NCBI RefSeq assembly: GCF_026262505.1
Contig: NC_067204.1
Location: 20,243,300-20,307,299, forward strand
DNA from: Trichomonas vaginalis G3
Lineage: Eukaryota > Parabasalia > Trichomonadida > Trichomonadidae
Length of the DNA stretch: 64,000 nucleotides
Direction: 5' to 3'
Of the stretch, positions 23,270 through 34,499 are shown in pieces (the first letter of the stretch is position 1; every line of letters starts with the position of its first letter). Below the pieces are notes generated by a model. It had not been told where the DNA came from and searched no databases. It saw only the letters and a program-made list of their open reading frames with translations. The position numbers were made by a program, and so were the translations under genes.

Positions 23270-25300
23270 ATGTCTGCAGATCCTCAAGGCGAGTGCAGTG
23301 TTTCACTCTCCAAGACGTTGACGCTGACTCTTCCTAAAGAAAAATTTACACAAAAATCAAGTGCTTTAGTTAAATGCGTTTATGTTCCACCTTCATACAT
23401 TTTTGCCGGCGCTAAGAGTGGCACCTTATATCGCTGGACTATTCCTGAGAAGCTAGATAACCCAGTTCTTTTACCATCTTATGAAGTTACTGAACATGAA
23501 GGTGTTATTTCAGTTTTATACTGGTCGACTACACTTCAATTGCTGTTTTCTGCTGGTGCTGACCGTAAAGTTCTTGTCTGGAATCTAGGACAGAAAACAA
23601 TTCCTGAACATCCTCTCGTTCAAACAATTAGTGTTTTTGAACAAACACCACTTCATATAGAAGCATTCCAGAAGCATATATTCGTTGTTGAAATGCGTGG
23701 AATTACAGTTCTCGTTCAACAAACTCTCAGAGGAACCATGAAATCAGTATCTTTATTCAAAAAAGTCCATTTCATTGAATCTCGTACACCATTCTTCTGC
23801 ATGTGCATATATTCAAACTCAAGAGTTGATAACAGCGGATATATCTACGCAGGATTCGAAAATGGCTCAATTGCACAATACGAAGTTCAATTATCAGATC
23901 ATCCAACATTTACACAGATAAACCGCCCTAAGCATCTTGCAGATCATGGAATCTGCGATATCGTCTACAATCCACGTACAGAAAACATTTTGGCTTTCTC
24001 ATATAATCATATCATTCGTGTTTTCAATCCAAAGAACTATTGCATACATTCAAAGATCATTAATCCAAACCAAGTCAATTATACAAGCTATTTCTGCACA
24101 AAACAAGGAACTCTTGTTTTATTAGACACTTCTGGCTCATTATTCATTTACAACGCCGAAGAAAGAATCACATTATTATATACAGAGAAGCTTGGACTTG
24201 GCGGACTTCAAATTACTCCTGTTTCCAAAGATACATTTTTATATTTAGTTCGAGACAGCGTAACTCTCTTCAGAATCAATCGCGGTACAGTCGAGAAGTC
24301 ATATAAAGTACATAACAAGTCAGTGTTCTACGTAAAAACTACTAGAGACCAGGCAAATGACGTAATTTCGACAATTGGTGTTGACAAAGTCATCAGGACA
24401 TGGGATCGCAATGATTTCTCAATGCGTAGTGAGTTTAAGATACCAACACACCTCGCAATCCTTTCTGGATACATCGGATTACGTGAAAGATTAATTGGAG
24501 ACCTAATTTACGCAATAACTGGCCATGATAACGGCCAAATCATCTACCTCAATCTGACTGATAAGAAGAACGTAGAACTTCCTTCCAGACATAAGAATTC
24601 TATTTCATCAATGTCAGTTGTCTCAAATGAGATGAAAACCGTTATGTTTTCATGCGATTACGATGGATATATTTCCCTTTGGCAAATCGATGCTATTTTT
24701 GAGAGTTTGTCTTATGCAGCAGTTTCTATGGTCAAAATGTGGAAAGGACACAACAAAGAAATTTTGACAAGCTCTGCAACATGGATGTGCGGACAATTGA
24801 CGCTTGCTACGGGAGGAAACGACAATATTATTAAAATTTGGAGAGAAAATGACGGAGGAACATTTGTTGAGACACAATTATTAGGACATACTGATTCTAT
24901 CACCTCTCTTGAGTTCGATGGCTTCTTCTTGTTCTCAGGAAGTGAAGATTTTTCTGTCAGAATCTGGGATATCGAAAATAACGTTCAATTATTTGTTTTG
25001 AACAACTTGCATACTCATGCCATTCGCCAGGTATTCCCAGTTTATGATGAAAACAAATTTGCTTCATGTGATGCAGGCGGATCGATTTATATCTACGATT
25101 ACGTGAAGAAACAAGTTGTTTGGGAGATGCACCATACAACAGACTGCACGGCAATCTACATTGATAAAGGAATGGAAACATTATTCGCATGCGTAAGGAA
25201 AGAACTCATTCCTCATAAGATGCCACCAGGAAAAGTATTCAGACAAGGATTGCCTTCAATCATGCCTCTCAAATCACAACTTTCTATCATTATGAAATAA
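23270..25300 (+). CDS. WD40-repeat protein, two propellers
   Basis: The 676-residue protein is composed of WD40 repeats over nearly its whole length. Clear repeat ends are GTLYRWTIP, KVLVWNLG, KVIRTWDRND, GYISLWQID, NIIKIWREND and FSVRIWDIEN, with degenerate ones between, enough for two seven-bladed propellers. The final 35 residues (KELIPHKMPPGKVFRQG) lie outside. WD40 proteins serve as scaffolds; the specific complex is not evident. Two-propeller proteins of this length are common in cilia and in actin regulation, but I cannot choose. It starts with MSADPQGECSV at the first ATG. Confidence 0.75.
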   Translation: MSADPQGECSVSLSKTLTLTLPKEKFTQKSSALVKCVYVPPSYIFAGAKSGTLYRWTIPEKLDNPVLLPSYEVTEHEGVISVLYWSTTLQLLFSAGADRKVLVWNLGQKTIPEHPLVQTISVFEQTPLHIEAFQKHIFVVEMRGITVLVQQTLRGTMKSVSLFKKVHFIESRTPFFCMCIYSNSRVDNSGYIYAGFENGSIAQYEVQLSDHPTFTQINRPKHLADHGICDIVYNPRTENILAFSYNHIIRVFNPKNYCIHSKIINPNQVNYTSYFCTKQGTLVLLDTSGSLFIYNAEERITLLYTEKLGLGGLQITPVSKDTFLYLVRDSVTLFRINRGTVEKSYKVHNKSVFYVKTTRDQANDVISTIGVDKVIRTWDRNDFSMRSEFKIPTHLAILSGYIGLRERLIGDLIYAITGHDNGQIIYLNLTDKKNVELPSRHKNSISSMSVVSNEMKTVMFSCDYDGYISLWQIDAIFESLSYAAVSMVKMWKGHNKEILTSSATWMCGQLTLATGGNDNIIKIWRENDGGTFVETQLLGHTDSITSLEFDGFFLFSGSEDFSVRIWDIENNVQLFVLNNLHTHAIRQVFPVYDENKFASCDAGGSIYIYDYVKKQVVWEMHHTTDCTAIYIDKGMETLFACVRKELIPHKMPPGKVFRQGLPSIMPLKSQLSIIMK

Positions 25301-25543
25301 TTTTTTTTTTATGTTTTATGATTTCTTTTGTTATCTTTTTATATTATTAATAAACACTCTATTTTGTTTGCTTTTTACCAACTTAAAGCTTCTTTTGACC
25401 AAAATTATTTTTTGAATTCTTTTATTTTATTATCTATGACAGTATATTTCGATTAAAGCGTAATCAGTAACTTAAAATAAAGAAAACCTAACTTGCCATT
25501 GTTTCGGATCTTCGAAAAAAATCTTCTAAAAAAAACGTTATTT

Positions 25544-26461
25544 ATGATGAAAGAAACGAAAAAAACACGAAATCCATTTTTAGAAACATCCTCGAAATTA
25601 AAGGTAACACCATTTTCTACCCAAGAGCTTGTTGTTGATCAAGCTAATATTCATGAAATCGGACCAAACGACCTTTCATTTTATCCAAATTTAGTGGCTT
25701 TATATATTCCTCACAACAAAATAGAAGTATTGAACAATTTAGAAAAGAATATTCGTCTTACACTGTTAGATGCTCGCGATAACCTCATAAAAGATTTAAA
25801 TTTATCAAGACAAACTTTTCTCACAGAATTATATCTATCATCAAATAAATTACAAGATCTAGAACAAACACTCGCTAAAATCGTTCATTTAAGAAACTTA
25901 GAGGTCCTTGATTTACGTGGAAATCCACTGACATTAGAAAAAGGTTATAGACAAACAGTAGCTGCTGCCATGCCGTGGCTTAAAGTACTAGATGGACTTG
26001 ACATTTCAGCAGCAGATCGTCCAAAACATACAATAAAAAGAGATAATTCAAATTCTAGACCTAGAAGACCACAATCAATTCTTCAGCATCTCATGGAAAG
26101 ACCACCGAGTGCTGCCGATGCAGTAATTATTCGTAAAGCTAATAAAATACGTGCACAAACTGCATTGAAGCAACAAAGAGATGTTGTCGAAGAAAAACCT
26201 GTAGTTGTACAACAAAGAACAATGCCACTTCCTGATTGCTTAACGATAGGTTTAAGAAAGCAACCGAAAGAAGAGGAAGAACAAAAAGATAAAACTACAG
26301 AAATTCCAAGACGTAAGACTTACTCAAGGATGTACATCAAACGTCCTGTATATACAAAGACATCCGAGCTTAGTGATAACGATCAAAAGCTTATTAAGCT
26401 TAATCCAGATTTACCTCCTATTTTCACTCAACTTAAGAGTGAAAAGGTAATGGCCAATTAA
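25544..26461 (+). CDS. SDS22-like leucine-rich-repeat protein with LRRcap
   Basis: The first ATG in the open frame is at 25544, giving about 305 residues (MMKETKKTRNPF...). Residues about 30-150 hold LRRs (LVALYIPHNKIEVL, LTLLDARDNLIKDL, LTELYLSSNKLQDL, LEVLDLRGNPL), then an LRRcap: EKGYRQTVAAAMPWLKVLDG. This arrangement is seen in SDS22-like and ciliary LRR proteins. The C-terminal half is basic and disordered, with RRPQSI and YSRMYIKRPVYTKT stretches. Function unknown; a cytoskeletal/axonemal adaptor is plausible. Confidence 0.7.
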   Translation: MMKETKKTRNPFLETSSKLKVTPFSTQELVVDQANIHEIGPNDLSFYPNLVALYIPHNKIEVLNNLEKNIRLTLLDARDNLIKDLNLSRQTFLTELYLSSNKLQDLEQTLAKIVHLRNLEVLDLRGNPLTLEKGYRQTVAAAMPWLKVLDGLDISAADRPKHTIKRDNSNSRPRRPQSILQHLMERPPSAADAVIIRKANKIRAQTALKQQRDVVEEKPVVVQQRTMPLPDCLTIGLRKQPKEEEEQKDKTTEIPRRKTYSRMYIKRPVYTKTSELSDNDQKLIKLNPDLPPIFTQLKSEKVMAN

Positions 26462-26760
26462 TGTTTTTTTTTATATTTGTAAACTGTATTTTCTATTTAT
26501 CTAATCTAAATCATTTTGATATTATTTTTTTATAAAAATTAAATAAGGATTATAAAAATATCTGTTATTTTAGTATAAAATTTTAACTACATAGTCCAAA
26601 TGAGTTATAACCAAATGATTTTAGAATTTTTATCTAAATTTTTATGTATTTTCGAGAATTTATAAAAGAAATGTAAGAAAGTTATGTGCTTTGAATCTAA
26701 TTTTTCTGTTACAAGGCATTGAGTAACAAAAGAAATCACTAAATCAATGATATGAAATCG

Positions 26761-26768
26761 TCACTTTT
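26761..26768 (+). promoter_or_regulatory. initiator (Inr) of the coiled-coil gene
   Basis: TCACTTTT, identical to the eL43 initiator, lies 12 bases before the ATG at 26780, predicting a leader of about 17 bases. Confidence 0.65.
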
Positions 26769-26779
26769 GTTTCAAAAAA

Positions 26780-28702
26780 ATGACCTCGTTAAAACCTGAT
26801 GCAAACAAAATCTATTTACAAAATAACAGTAAATATGCAAATCAAGAATTCGCCGATCTCATTCCTCTGGATAATAAAGTCAAATTCCATAAAACCGGTT
26901 TAACAATCGGTAGAATCGTTGCTGATCCGAAGAAAGAGAAAGAAGCAGAGATGGCGAAAACAATCATGAAAAGTGACTGGGTTGCAGGTAAATTAGTCGA
27001 TAAACCAATAAGAGATATGCAATCAGAATTAACTTTTGATCAAATTGCTGAAGAACAAGCTGCCGAGAAAAAAGCACAGAAGCGCATGAAGAGTTGGGGT
27101 CGCTCAGGCATGCAAGCTGGTACAGGAAGGCGACAACCCTATCAAGAAGAAAGAAGAATTCCTCAGCGTCCAGACCCAGCACTTCTAGAACCAGAACCAG
27201 ATCCAGAAAAAGAGAGAATGGCCATACAGCAAGAAATGGCAAACAGATTCGGAGGAACTCCTATCAACGACAGTTCTCGACGTGGCGGATACGGTGGATT
27301 TCGATTTGGCGGAAGAGGCCGTCAGCAAGTCTCTATGCCTAGCGAGCGTTCATGGCAAACACCAGTGCAACGATACGGAAAACCTATCAGCTCTCTTGCT
27401 GATAGTAATTTACCTGTTGGCGGCGGATTTACCGAAAAAGCCGTTACATCGCAATCCCAGCCTCGCATGCGTCGCAAAGCCGAAGATATCAAAGCATACA
27501 TGGCCGCACACGAAAAGAAAGAAGAAGACAGCGACAGATCAAGTTCATCAATGGATGAAATCGAAATGGAACGATTAGGACTCAACAAATCATCCTCATC
27601 AGATGACGAATCAGGCTCCATCAAAGAGGATCCCGACCAACCACGTATTATCTATTCCAGACGTTTCGGATACATGTTACCTGATGGAACATCCGTTAAA
27701 ATGCCCGAAGAAGAAGAAGAAGACAAACACGAAAAGGAGAAAAAGAGAGCACCACCGAGAAGCAAATACCAAGACGCTGTTTCTATCAATCCTTTATACG
27801 ATCTCCGCGAAATTGAAGAAGAAAAAGGCGAAACAACAGTTAAAAGACGTGGAGGAGTTGCCGGACACAAAGAAGTCAGATTAGTTGGAGCAGCAGCCCA
27901 GCAACAAGAAGAGGAAAACCAAAGGAAGAGAGAAGAGCAACAATCAAAGATTATGGCGTTGAAAGCTGCACAAGAAGAAATAGAGAGATTGAAAGAAGCG
28001 AAGAAGCAAAAAGAGCAAGAAAAGAAGAAGAAAAACAAAATGGATGAAGCGATCGAAGAACAACTGAATCAAGGGAAAGGATTAAACAGATGGATAAATG
28101 TCCATGAAGTACAGGAACAATCAATAGAAAACCAAAAAATGCTGGAAGAAAATCAGATGAATAAAGATAAAAACACAAGAAGAAGATTCATCCCAAGCCA
28201 ATCGGATTCACCGCAATCATCTATTTCTCCTGTTAGCTCAGGAACAGCTGTGCAATTGGATGATAAATTTTATGATAAAATTAGAGATTTGATTACAACG
28301 ACGATAACTGATTTATATGGTACCACTGCTGACAGACCCCTTTATCCTTTGTATATGAAAGAAAAACCTGTTGATGAAAACAACCTGTTGCAGCTTAAGG
28401 AGAAAACAGATTTCGTTAGGCCAGGTGTTGTATTAAGAGATCGCATCTCAAGATTGCCAATGAGATCTCAAGATCCTCCTGGAGCATTTAATATTGACAC
28501 GGATTACAATGCTATCGAAGCAACTGACTTCAACACGAAGACTAATTTCAATGAAGAGGAAGAACACGTGTTCGTGGAAGAAGAAGAAATTGTTGTTATT
28601 GAGGAAGAAGAAATTATTGAAGAAGTTCCGGCGGATCAGGCAAAAGAACAGCCTGACAACAATGCAGATCTCGATGCACAGGCAGATGATGAAGAAGCTT
28701 AA
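26780..28702 (+). CDS. large charged coiled-coil protein, unknown
   Basis: The 640-residue product has no recognised enzyme domain. In order it has a conserved-looking N-terminus (to about 115), an RG/GGR-rich segment (RRGGYGGFRFGGRGR, about 165-180), Ser/acidic patches (DRSSSSMDEIE, SSSSDDESGS), a long Lys/Glu coiled coil (about 355-430), and a very acidic end (HVFVEEEEIVVIEEEEIIEE). It starts right after a canonical Inr. Codon use is like its host neighbours. A flagellar or RNA-binding role could be imagined from composition, but nothing decides it. Confidence 0.7.
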   Translation: MTSLKPDANKIYLQNNSKYANQEFADLIPLDNKVKFHKTGLTIGRIVADPKKEKEAEMAKTIMKSDWVAGKLVDKPIRDMQSELTFDQIAEEQAAEKKAQKRMKSWGRSGMQAGTGRRQPYQEERRIPQRPDPALLEPEPDPEKERMAIQQEMANRFGGTPINDSSRRGGYGGFRFGGRGRQQVSMPSERSWQTPVQRYGKPISSLADSNLPVGGGFTEKAVTSQSQPRMRRKAEDIKAYMAAHEKKEEDSDRSSSSMDEIEMERLGLNKSSSSDDESGSIKEDPDQPRIIYSRRFGYMLPDGTSVKMPEEEEEDKHEKEKKRAPPRSKYQDAVSINPLYDLREIEEEKGETTVKRRGGVAGHKEVRLVGAAAQQQEEENQRKREEQQSKIMALKAAQEEIERLKEAKKQKEQEKKKKNKMDEAIEEQLNQGKGLNRWINVHEVQEQSIENQKMLEENQMNKDKNTRRRFIPSQSDSPQSSISPVSSGTAVQLDDKFYDKIRDLITTTITDLYGTTADRPLYPLYMKEKPVDENNLLQLKEKTDFVRPGVVLRDRISRLPMRSQDPPGAFNIDTDYNAIEATDFNTKTNFNEEEEHVFVEEEEIVVIEEEEIIEEVPADQAKEQPDNNADLDAQADDEEA

Positions 28703-28800
28703 ATATTTTTTAATGTTTTGTTTTTATTAATTTTTATTTTAGTCTAAAATGTATTATTATTTATATATTTCTATGCTATTTTAACCTGCTACTTTTATGA

Positions 28801-29069
28801 AGAGGTGTCTTCATCATCTTTATCATTGATTTTTGCATCTTCAATATGAAAGATAAAGTTAGGTGATTCCTTCACGATTATTATCTGCTGCTTTATGAAG
28901 GGTGTTTTGACCTTTATTATCTTATTCATTTATATTTGGACCATGTGAATTAAGAAGTTTGACTGTTTCTTTGATATTTGGCTGGAATTACGAAGAGCAA
29001 TTCCTTCATATTCATTGATATTTGCACCATGTGAAATGAAACATTCACGAAGCCAGAAATCTTTATTAA
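28801..29069 (-). pseudogene. decayed ankyrin-repeat gene fragment
   Basis: On the minus strand short pieces read FISHGANINEYEG and LLNSHGPNINE, then DNKGQNTLHKAADNNRE. These are remains of 33-residue ankyrin repeats of the trichomonad DUF3447 family, like those of the gene at 49243. The pieces are in different frames with an in-frame stop, so this is a host-gene relic. Neither end of a full gene is visible. Confidence 0.7.
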
Positions 29070-29458
29070 GTCTTTTTCTAAACTGCTTATGTTGTCAATA
29101 ATTTCTTTTTTACTATCTTAAACTTATTTCTTGGCTCTATTTCTCTCTTTATCTTCCTTTACATATTTAACTTACTACTTTTTGACATCCTCTCATCTTA
29201 GAAAAATGAAACATAAACTTGAAATCATATTCTTCGCGTGTAAATCTTTCAATTCACTATATTTTGAAAAAGTTAAGGCTGCACTTACGTGAAGCGTCAT
29301 TGAAAATTAACATTAAGCATCTGAATTGAAGGCCATGTCATAGGTGTGTAAGTCCATGCTAAAAAAAAAGTGAGAGAAAGACAAATTTAAATAAATATAG
29401 GGATGAAAGATCACCACAAAACAAACAATTTAAAGTTAACACAACGACAGAAAATTGA
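29070..29458. other. intergenic, nothing firm seen
   Basis: AT-rich stretch between the ankyrin relic and the kinase stop codon. It could contain more of the decayed ankyrin gene's 5' part, but no readable stretch supports that. Confidence 0.4.
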
Positions 29459-30964
29459 TCAAAGATAACTGGAACTTCTATCAGAATAATAACGATCTTC
29501 TTCTAATTCAGATCCACGAGATTCAGAGTTATTACAATCTAGATCATTTGTACAAAACTCCTGAGTAGTTCCATTGTTATTTGTAGTCGGATGAAGTATA
29601 TTACTATGCTTTGTATCATTTCCAATTGCGTCAATTTCATTGTATTTTATTCTTGCCAAATTTTCTTCAGATTTTAATTCATTTTCAGGAATTTCATGAA
29701 TAGAAAGGACTTTTTCCAATTTCATTGTTAATTCATCATTTTTACCTTGTTGCTTTCTTATAAAATACAATCTAACTTGAGCAATCCAATTTCCTCGTTT
29801 TGCATCTTCAATCAGTTTCTGATTTACAAGTTGATACACTTCTTTTACATCAAATTTACCTTTAGGGAGTTCTATTCCAAGTTTATATGCGTAGTCAGAA
29901 ACAAATTCATCGCTGGAAGGAAATTTGATTCTTTTTGCTTCTAATGCGAAGAAAATTGCTTGATAATAGTCATTTCTTGCAAAAAATCCATTCGCCCACA
30001 TGTGGCTGAGTATGAGAAGTGCATGACCATTTCCAAGATTCGCCATTTTGTAGAGATTATATTGGATTTCTTTGAAATAAGGTAATTTAATTAAATTATT
30101 AAGACTAAACATGCTAAAAGTGGCTCCATCCGATCGTTCCTTATTCTCTTTCACTATATATTTATCTCTAAACGTGTTAAATTCATCTACTTCGTAAATT
30201 TCTTTCTTAAAAAGTTGATTATTTTGTAGCCATTCGCAAATTGTCGACATCTTTGTATTTTTAGGTATTTGAAAGGCCAAGTAATTCTCATAAAGCCGAG
30301 TTACCATTAAACCAAAGGCATAACAATCTGAAAATTTGTTTTCGTTGTTTTTATCAAAGTAAGTACCACCGATTCTTTTCTTCTCGCCTGATTCAGCGTT
30401 TCCGAAATCAATTAGCCATGCATTTTTGCCATTTACCATAATATTATTGTCAGAAACGTCGCCGTGATAAATTCCTCTTTCATTGAGAGTCATTAATACT
30501 CTGGCAATGCAAAAAAGCTGACAGATAGCATCAGTAATGTCTGTTAGCGTTTTTTTATGGATATATTTTTGGTGATATTCACGTAAAGTGTCGCCTTCTT
30601 TCTTTTCCGTAATTAAGAAAGCTTCGGAACTTTCGAATAGTTCCTTTACTGGGCTATTAATTTTTTTTAATACATCAGGATCAATGTAAAGACTGTGGCC
30701 AAGTGGTTTGACAATAGCTGGATGTGATATAAGATTTGGAAATAGGGCTTCGCGTATATATGATGACTTATCGTTATCTCTTTTTAAAATTTTGAAAATT
30801 TTGATTTTAGCCTTTTGTTCTTGATATATGCAGTTAAAAACACGACCAAAAGTACCTTCCTTGATAGTACTATCTGGATCAAGTTCAAAATCATTCCATT
30901 TGATTGTTAGCATATCAAATGATTCATCCATTTTCGAAAAATTTGAAATTTTTGTTTTTTTCAT
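29459..30964 (-). CDS. protein kinase with Sel1-like C-terminal repeats
   Basis: The 501-residue protein has a kinase domain (about 25-260): Gly-rich loop EGTFGRVF (36-43), a Lys around 55-58, HGD catalytic triad start (167-169, usual HRD) with N174, and DFG (186-188). The essential residues therefore appear present. The region after about 300 shows Sel1/TPR-like helices (MANLGNGHALLILSHMWANG, AKRGNWIAQVRLYF), and the tail is Ser/Asn/acidic. Kinase-Sel1 combinations are frequent in the expanded trichomonad kinome. It likely phosphorylates Ser/Thr; substrate unknown. ATG at 30964 is the first in frame; another at residue 12 is possible. Confidence 0.8.
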   Translation of the reverse strand: MKKTKISNFSKMDESFDMLTIKWNDFELDPDSTIKEGTFGRVFNCIYQEQKAKIKIFKILKRDNDKSSYIREALFPNLISHPAIVKPLGHSLYIDPDVLKKINSPVKELFESSEAFLITEKKEGDTLREYHQKYIHKKTLTDITDAICQLFCIARVLMTLNERGIYHGDVSDNNIMVNGKNAWLIDFGNAESGEKKRIGGTYFDKNNENKFSDCYAFGLMVTRLYENYLAFQIPKNTKMSTICEWLQNNQLFKKEIYEVDEFNTFRDKYIVKENKERSDGATFSMFSLNNLIKLPYFKEIQYNLYKMANLGNGHALLILSHMWANGFFARNDYYQAIFFALEAKRIKFPSSDEFVSDYAYKLGIELPKGKFDVKEVYQLVNQKLIEDAKRGNWIAQVRLYFIRKQQGKNDELTMKLEKVLSIHEIPENELKSEENLARIKYNEIDAIGNDTKHSNILHPTTNNNGTTQEFCTNDLDCNNSESRGSELEEDRYYSDRSSSYL

Positions 30965-31563
30965 ATTACTGCTAATAAAAAAAGTCGTATATCAGCATAT
31001 GATTATTTATAGCTATGACATGTATAATTTAATAACAATAACAAAGCTATTTTTTTTATCTGCAGAGCTTATTTAGACTTGATTTATTCTTTACTTATGA
31101 ATATTTCTGTTAAGCTCAATTCCAATAAGATTAATGAAAATATAGGTGGATAATTTAAAATTTGATTAGGTTAAATATTGGACTCCTAGGTCCATTCTAT
31201 ACATTTATATTGATAAATACTTGAATGATATAAGATCATTATGTTTCTTTATTAAAACACTTCGTTATGATAGAAAATTATTCGAAAATTTTAAGATTTC
31301 TAATTTTGCTTACAAGGACTGCCAGTTTTAAGCATATGTACTATAGTATTCCCTTTATGATGACATAAATAAATATGAGAACTTATTGAAATGGAATTTC
31401 ATACCGAAAGAAGAGTTAATTGACCAATTTTGAAATAAAATAGTAACGTATAGCTTAAGAGAAGCTATTATGAACAATTTAATTTCATGATGTCATTTTT
31501 TTTTTCTTTTGAGGCGAAATTTTCTCATGAAAAAAATATTTTTTTTATCCTTCAATCAAAAAA
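30965..31563. other. intergenic between divergent genes, nothing seen
   Basis: About 600 bp of AT-rich sequence shared as 5' region by the kinase (-) and the exportin-like gene (+). Poly-T runs lie before the latter. No ORF, RNA or repeat supported. Confidence 0.5.
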
Positions 31564-34131
31564 ATGGAAGATTTTTATACTGCAGTTGATCTTGTAGCCA
31601 ATTTTGATGGTAAAAGCCAAGAGGAAATTAATGCATCCAATAATTTTTTGAAGGAGTTTACTGAATCTCCAGATTTTCCTGCTTTTGCAATCCAAAATTA
31701 TGAATCTTGCGGAACTTTACTTCGTGTTAAATTCATGAACACTAAAATGAAAGATATTATTAAATTCCATGGCTCTGAACTACCAATTGAAATCATTGTT
31801 GCCTACAAAGATTTAATTTTCAACCAAAATTCGAACTTTAATGGGACAAATGATCAATCATTTATCAATATTCTTTCAGAGTCACGCGTTGCTACAATTT
31901 GGCATCTATATCCTGAACAATGGCCTTCATTTTGGTCAGATTTTCTCAATTCATTCAGCAAAAGGGATGTTATTACATTTTTCAAATACTTTGGTCTTTA
32001 TTCAGAAACTTTAACATACGAAAATACGCAATTATTTACTCATATCAAAGATTCAATGCGTGCAGACGGTTCTGATCTTATTGTTACTAAATATCTTATT
32101 GACAACCTCGAACCAGACCATCTCGATGTCTTTGAAGCTCTTAGAATGCTACTTAAATGGGTAAGTTTAGTATTTGTCGTAAATAATGAATCATTAACTG
32201 CAATTTGGAAAGGTATTAACTCAAAAATTACATGTCCTGAGACTCTTAACATCTTCAAGACAATTGTAAAGCGCGGAATGCCAGATGAAAACAGAATTGC
32301 CGTTTTAGAGGTCATAAATCCACTCCAAATCGTGGCAAATGTATGCGAAACAGAAATAGATACAAAGATTGAGTGCGCAGTTGCCGCATTCCTATGCGCA
32401 GCCGGCGAATATGCAATTCAATATCAAATGTACGATGGATACTACGAAATGTCACTTAATTTCCTTCGCGCAGCTAATGATAACTCAGTTGTATCCATTC
32501 TTCCTTTCTTTGAAGCATATATCGAAGTAGATCCAGAAAAAATTCCAGATATTCTCACAGAAATCATTCAGAGGCTCTCTATTTTCTTCGAAAATGTTAC
32601 TACATTGGACAGCCTTGACGAAGAAATCCTAGAAGTCTCAATTCACGCAGCGCAAAAGTGTTTGAAGAAAGACAAAGAAAATGTCTTAAATATTTTCATC
32701 CAATTCATTGACATGGCTAACTTCGATGATTTCTCAACTGCTGTATCCGTTCTCTATGTCATTTCCTCGATCCTAAAGAACAAACAGCTGAAGGACCACA
32801 TTAATTACTTAGTTGGCAAATTTTCACCGATTGTCGGTTTAGAATTTCCCTGTGAAGTTCCCCTCCAAGAAATTTCTTATTGTATTTTTACAACGTACTT
32901 TTTGGCGGTTGCCGAAATTTTTGAGACAGATGTTATTACAGAAGTCTTCAACTCCTTGGTTAGAGCTAGTACATCGGAGATAGACAACGAAGAAGTCCAC
33001 GAACGCATTACAAACGCGTTGTTTACATTAGTCAAGAAAAATGGAAATCTGATTCAATTCGATCCATCATTAATCCATCAGCTTGTCCAATACAAAGATG
33101 GAAACATCATAGCAACAAGCGCAATGCTCATCCAATACATGTCCGGCCAACAAGCTGATTTCTTCCAGCAATGTATGGATGAATTATTGGAAATTTTCAA
33201 TAAAACACCTGAATCAGAACAACCGGACTATTTGATCTTAATCCTTCAGTTCGTTAGATCAATGACATACTCCCCTAACTCCACACACATACAGCCTGTC
33301 ACTGAGTTCCTTATGAACATTATGCCATTTGCAACACAAAGTGATAAATTGTTGTCAAATTTCATAAGGACAGTTTACGCTTCCATCGAACATTACGGTT
33401 TGGAGATACTTGGATTGCTCATACCTGTTGACAAGGACACCGAATCATACAGAGAATTGTGTCTCGCGATCAAAGCTTTGTTGAATTCAAAGGAATTAAC
33501 TGATCACTCGTGGGCACATGACTATATACAGCCATTGATAATACCAATCATTTCTATATATAACTCTATAACGCCACTCGACTGGAGCAACGTTTTGGGT
33601 GATGATGCTCGGTTGAAAGTTGAAATGACGGCAAGATTTTTGGAAATGATCGGCGTGGCGATCGGAAATCCAGATGAGCACTTGATTGACCAAGACAATA
33701 TGACAACTATACTTACTATGGTGCAAACAGCCCTCCAAAATCAATACGACCATCCATCTGTTATTGCACCTTTGATTTCGTTCGTAAGGAGTGTAGTTCC
33801 ATTGAATCCGCACCAGATAACACAGGATTTCGTTGGCCCAACACTTTGTTTCATACAATCAAGCAAGTTTAGACCAGATTCAAAAGAATGGACAGCTGTT
33901 GTTGAAGCAATCATCGAATTGCACTACAGAATGTATGTATCTACTGAAGGTCAGGCAAATGACTTGATTGGACAACATCTTCTTGAGTATTATTCTTCTT
34001 CTGGACAAGATGATATCCTTGGTTACTTAGAGAAGATCAGCCAAACTGCTTCGAATGAAGAACTTAACAGGCATAGAAGAAAGTTCGGCAAGCAGTTCTA
34101 TATCAGACTGTCAAAGTTCATTAAATCATAA
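31564..34131 (+). CDS. exportin/importin-beta family protein (exportin-T/exportin-1-like)
   Basis: The 855-residue protein is all-helical with HEAT-like repeats. The diagnostic part is near residues 105-125: VATIWHLYPEQWPSFWSDFL, closely resembling the 'YP..WPSFF.D' box after the N-terminal HEAT repeats of exportins. The length fits exportin-T-type receptors, which carry tRNA or other cargo out of the nucleus with Ran-GTP. The N-terminus lacks an obvious strong importin-N signature, so the subfamily is uncertain. The start is the first ATG, following an A-rich leader. Confidence 0.7.
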   Translation: MEDFYTAVDLVANFDGKSQEEINASNNFLKEFTESPDFPAFAIQNYESCGTLLRVKFMNTKMKDIIKFHGSELPIEIIVAYKDLIFNQNSNFNGTNDQSFINILSESRVATIWHLYPEQWPSFWSDFLNSFSKRDVITFFKYFGLYSETLTYENTQLFTHIKDSMRADGSDLIVTKYLIDNLEPDHLDVFEALRMLLKWVSLVFVVNNESLTAIWKGINSKITCPETLNIFKTIVKRGMPDENRIAVLEVINPLQIVANVCETEIDTKIECAVAAFLCAAGEYAIQYQMYDGYYEMSLNFLRAANDNSVVSILPFFEAYIEVDPEKIPDILTEIIQRLSIFFENVTTLDSLDEEILEVSIHAAQKCLKKDKENVLNIFIQFIDMANFDDFSTAVSVLYVISSILKNKQLKDHINYLVGKFSPIVGLEFPCEVPLQEISYCIFTTYFLAVAEIFETDVITEVFNSLVRASTSEIDNEEVHERITNALFTLVKKNGNLIQFDPSLIHQLVQYKDGNIIATSAMLIQYMSGQQADFFQQCMDELLEIFNKTPESEQPDYLILILQFVRSMTYSPNSTHIQPVTEFLMNIMPFATQSDKLLSNFIRTVYASIEHYGLEILGLLIPVDKDTESYRELCLAIKALLNSKELTDHSWAHDYIQPLIIPIISIYNSITPLDWSNVLGDDARLKVEMTARFLEMIGVAIGNPDEHLIDQDNMTTILTMVQTALQNQYDHPSVIAPLISFVRSVVPLNPHQITQDFVGPTLCFIQSSKFRPDSKEWTAVVEAIIELHYRMYVSTEGQANDLIGQHLLEYYSSSGQDDILGYLEKISQTASNEELNRHRRKFGKQFYIRLSKFIKS

Positions 34132-34499
34132 AAAATTCATGTATTTTTCTTTTTGTTTTAATCAGATTAATTTTTCTCTATAATTTAAATTCTTTTTTAA
34201 GGAAATCATTTTATTGAAGTTCAAAACCTTATTTTTGACACTTTTTCATATATTTTATTGTTAAATCAATCTTTTCATGAAGTTTCCATAGCTACATCAG
34301 ACAGCAAATAAATTTAAACTGTCAATAGAGATTTTTATGAAAGATTTTTTTTATTGTTTTTTAATTTTTGATCATTTTGAACTTTTTCCAATATGTTCAT
34401 AGATGTTTATTATTGTCAGTAATAAATATCCATTAATTTAGATAAATCAAAATAGAATGCATTTACGATAGATAAATTGAGATGTACGATACAATTACA
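34132..34499. other. intergenic, nothing seen
   Basis: AT-rich spacer with poly-T runs between the exportin-like gene and the tail-anchored-protein gene. Confidence 0.5.
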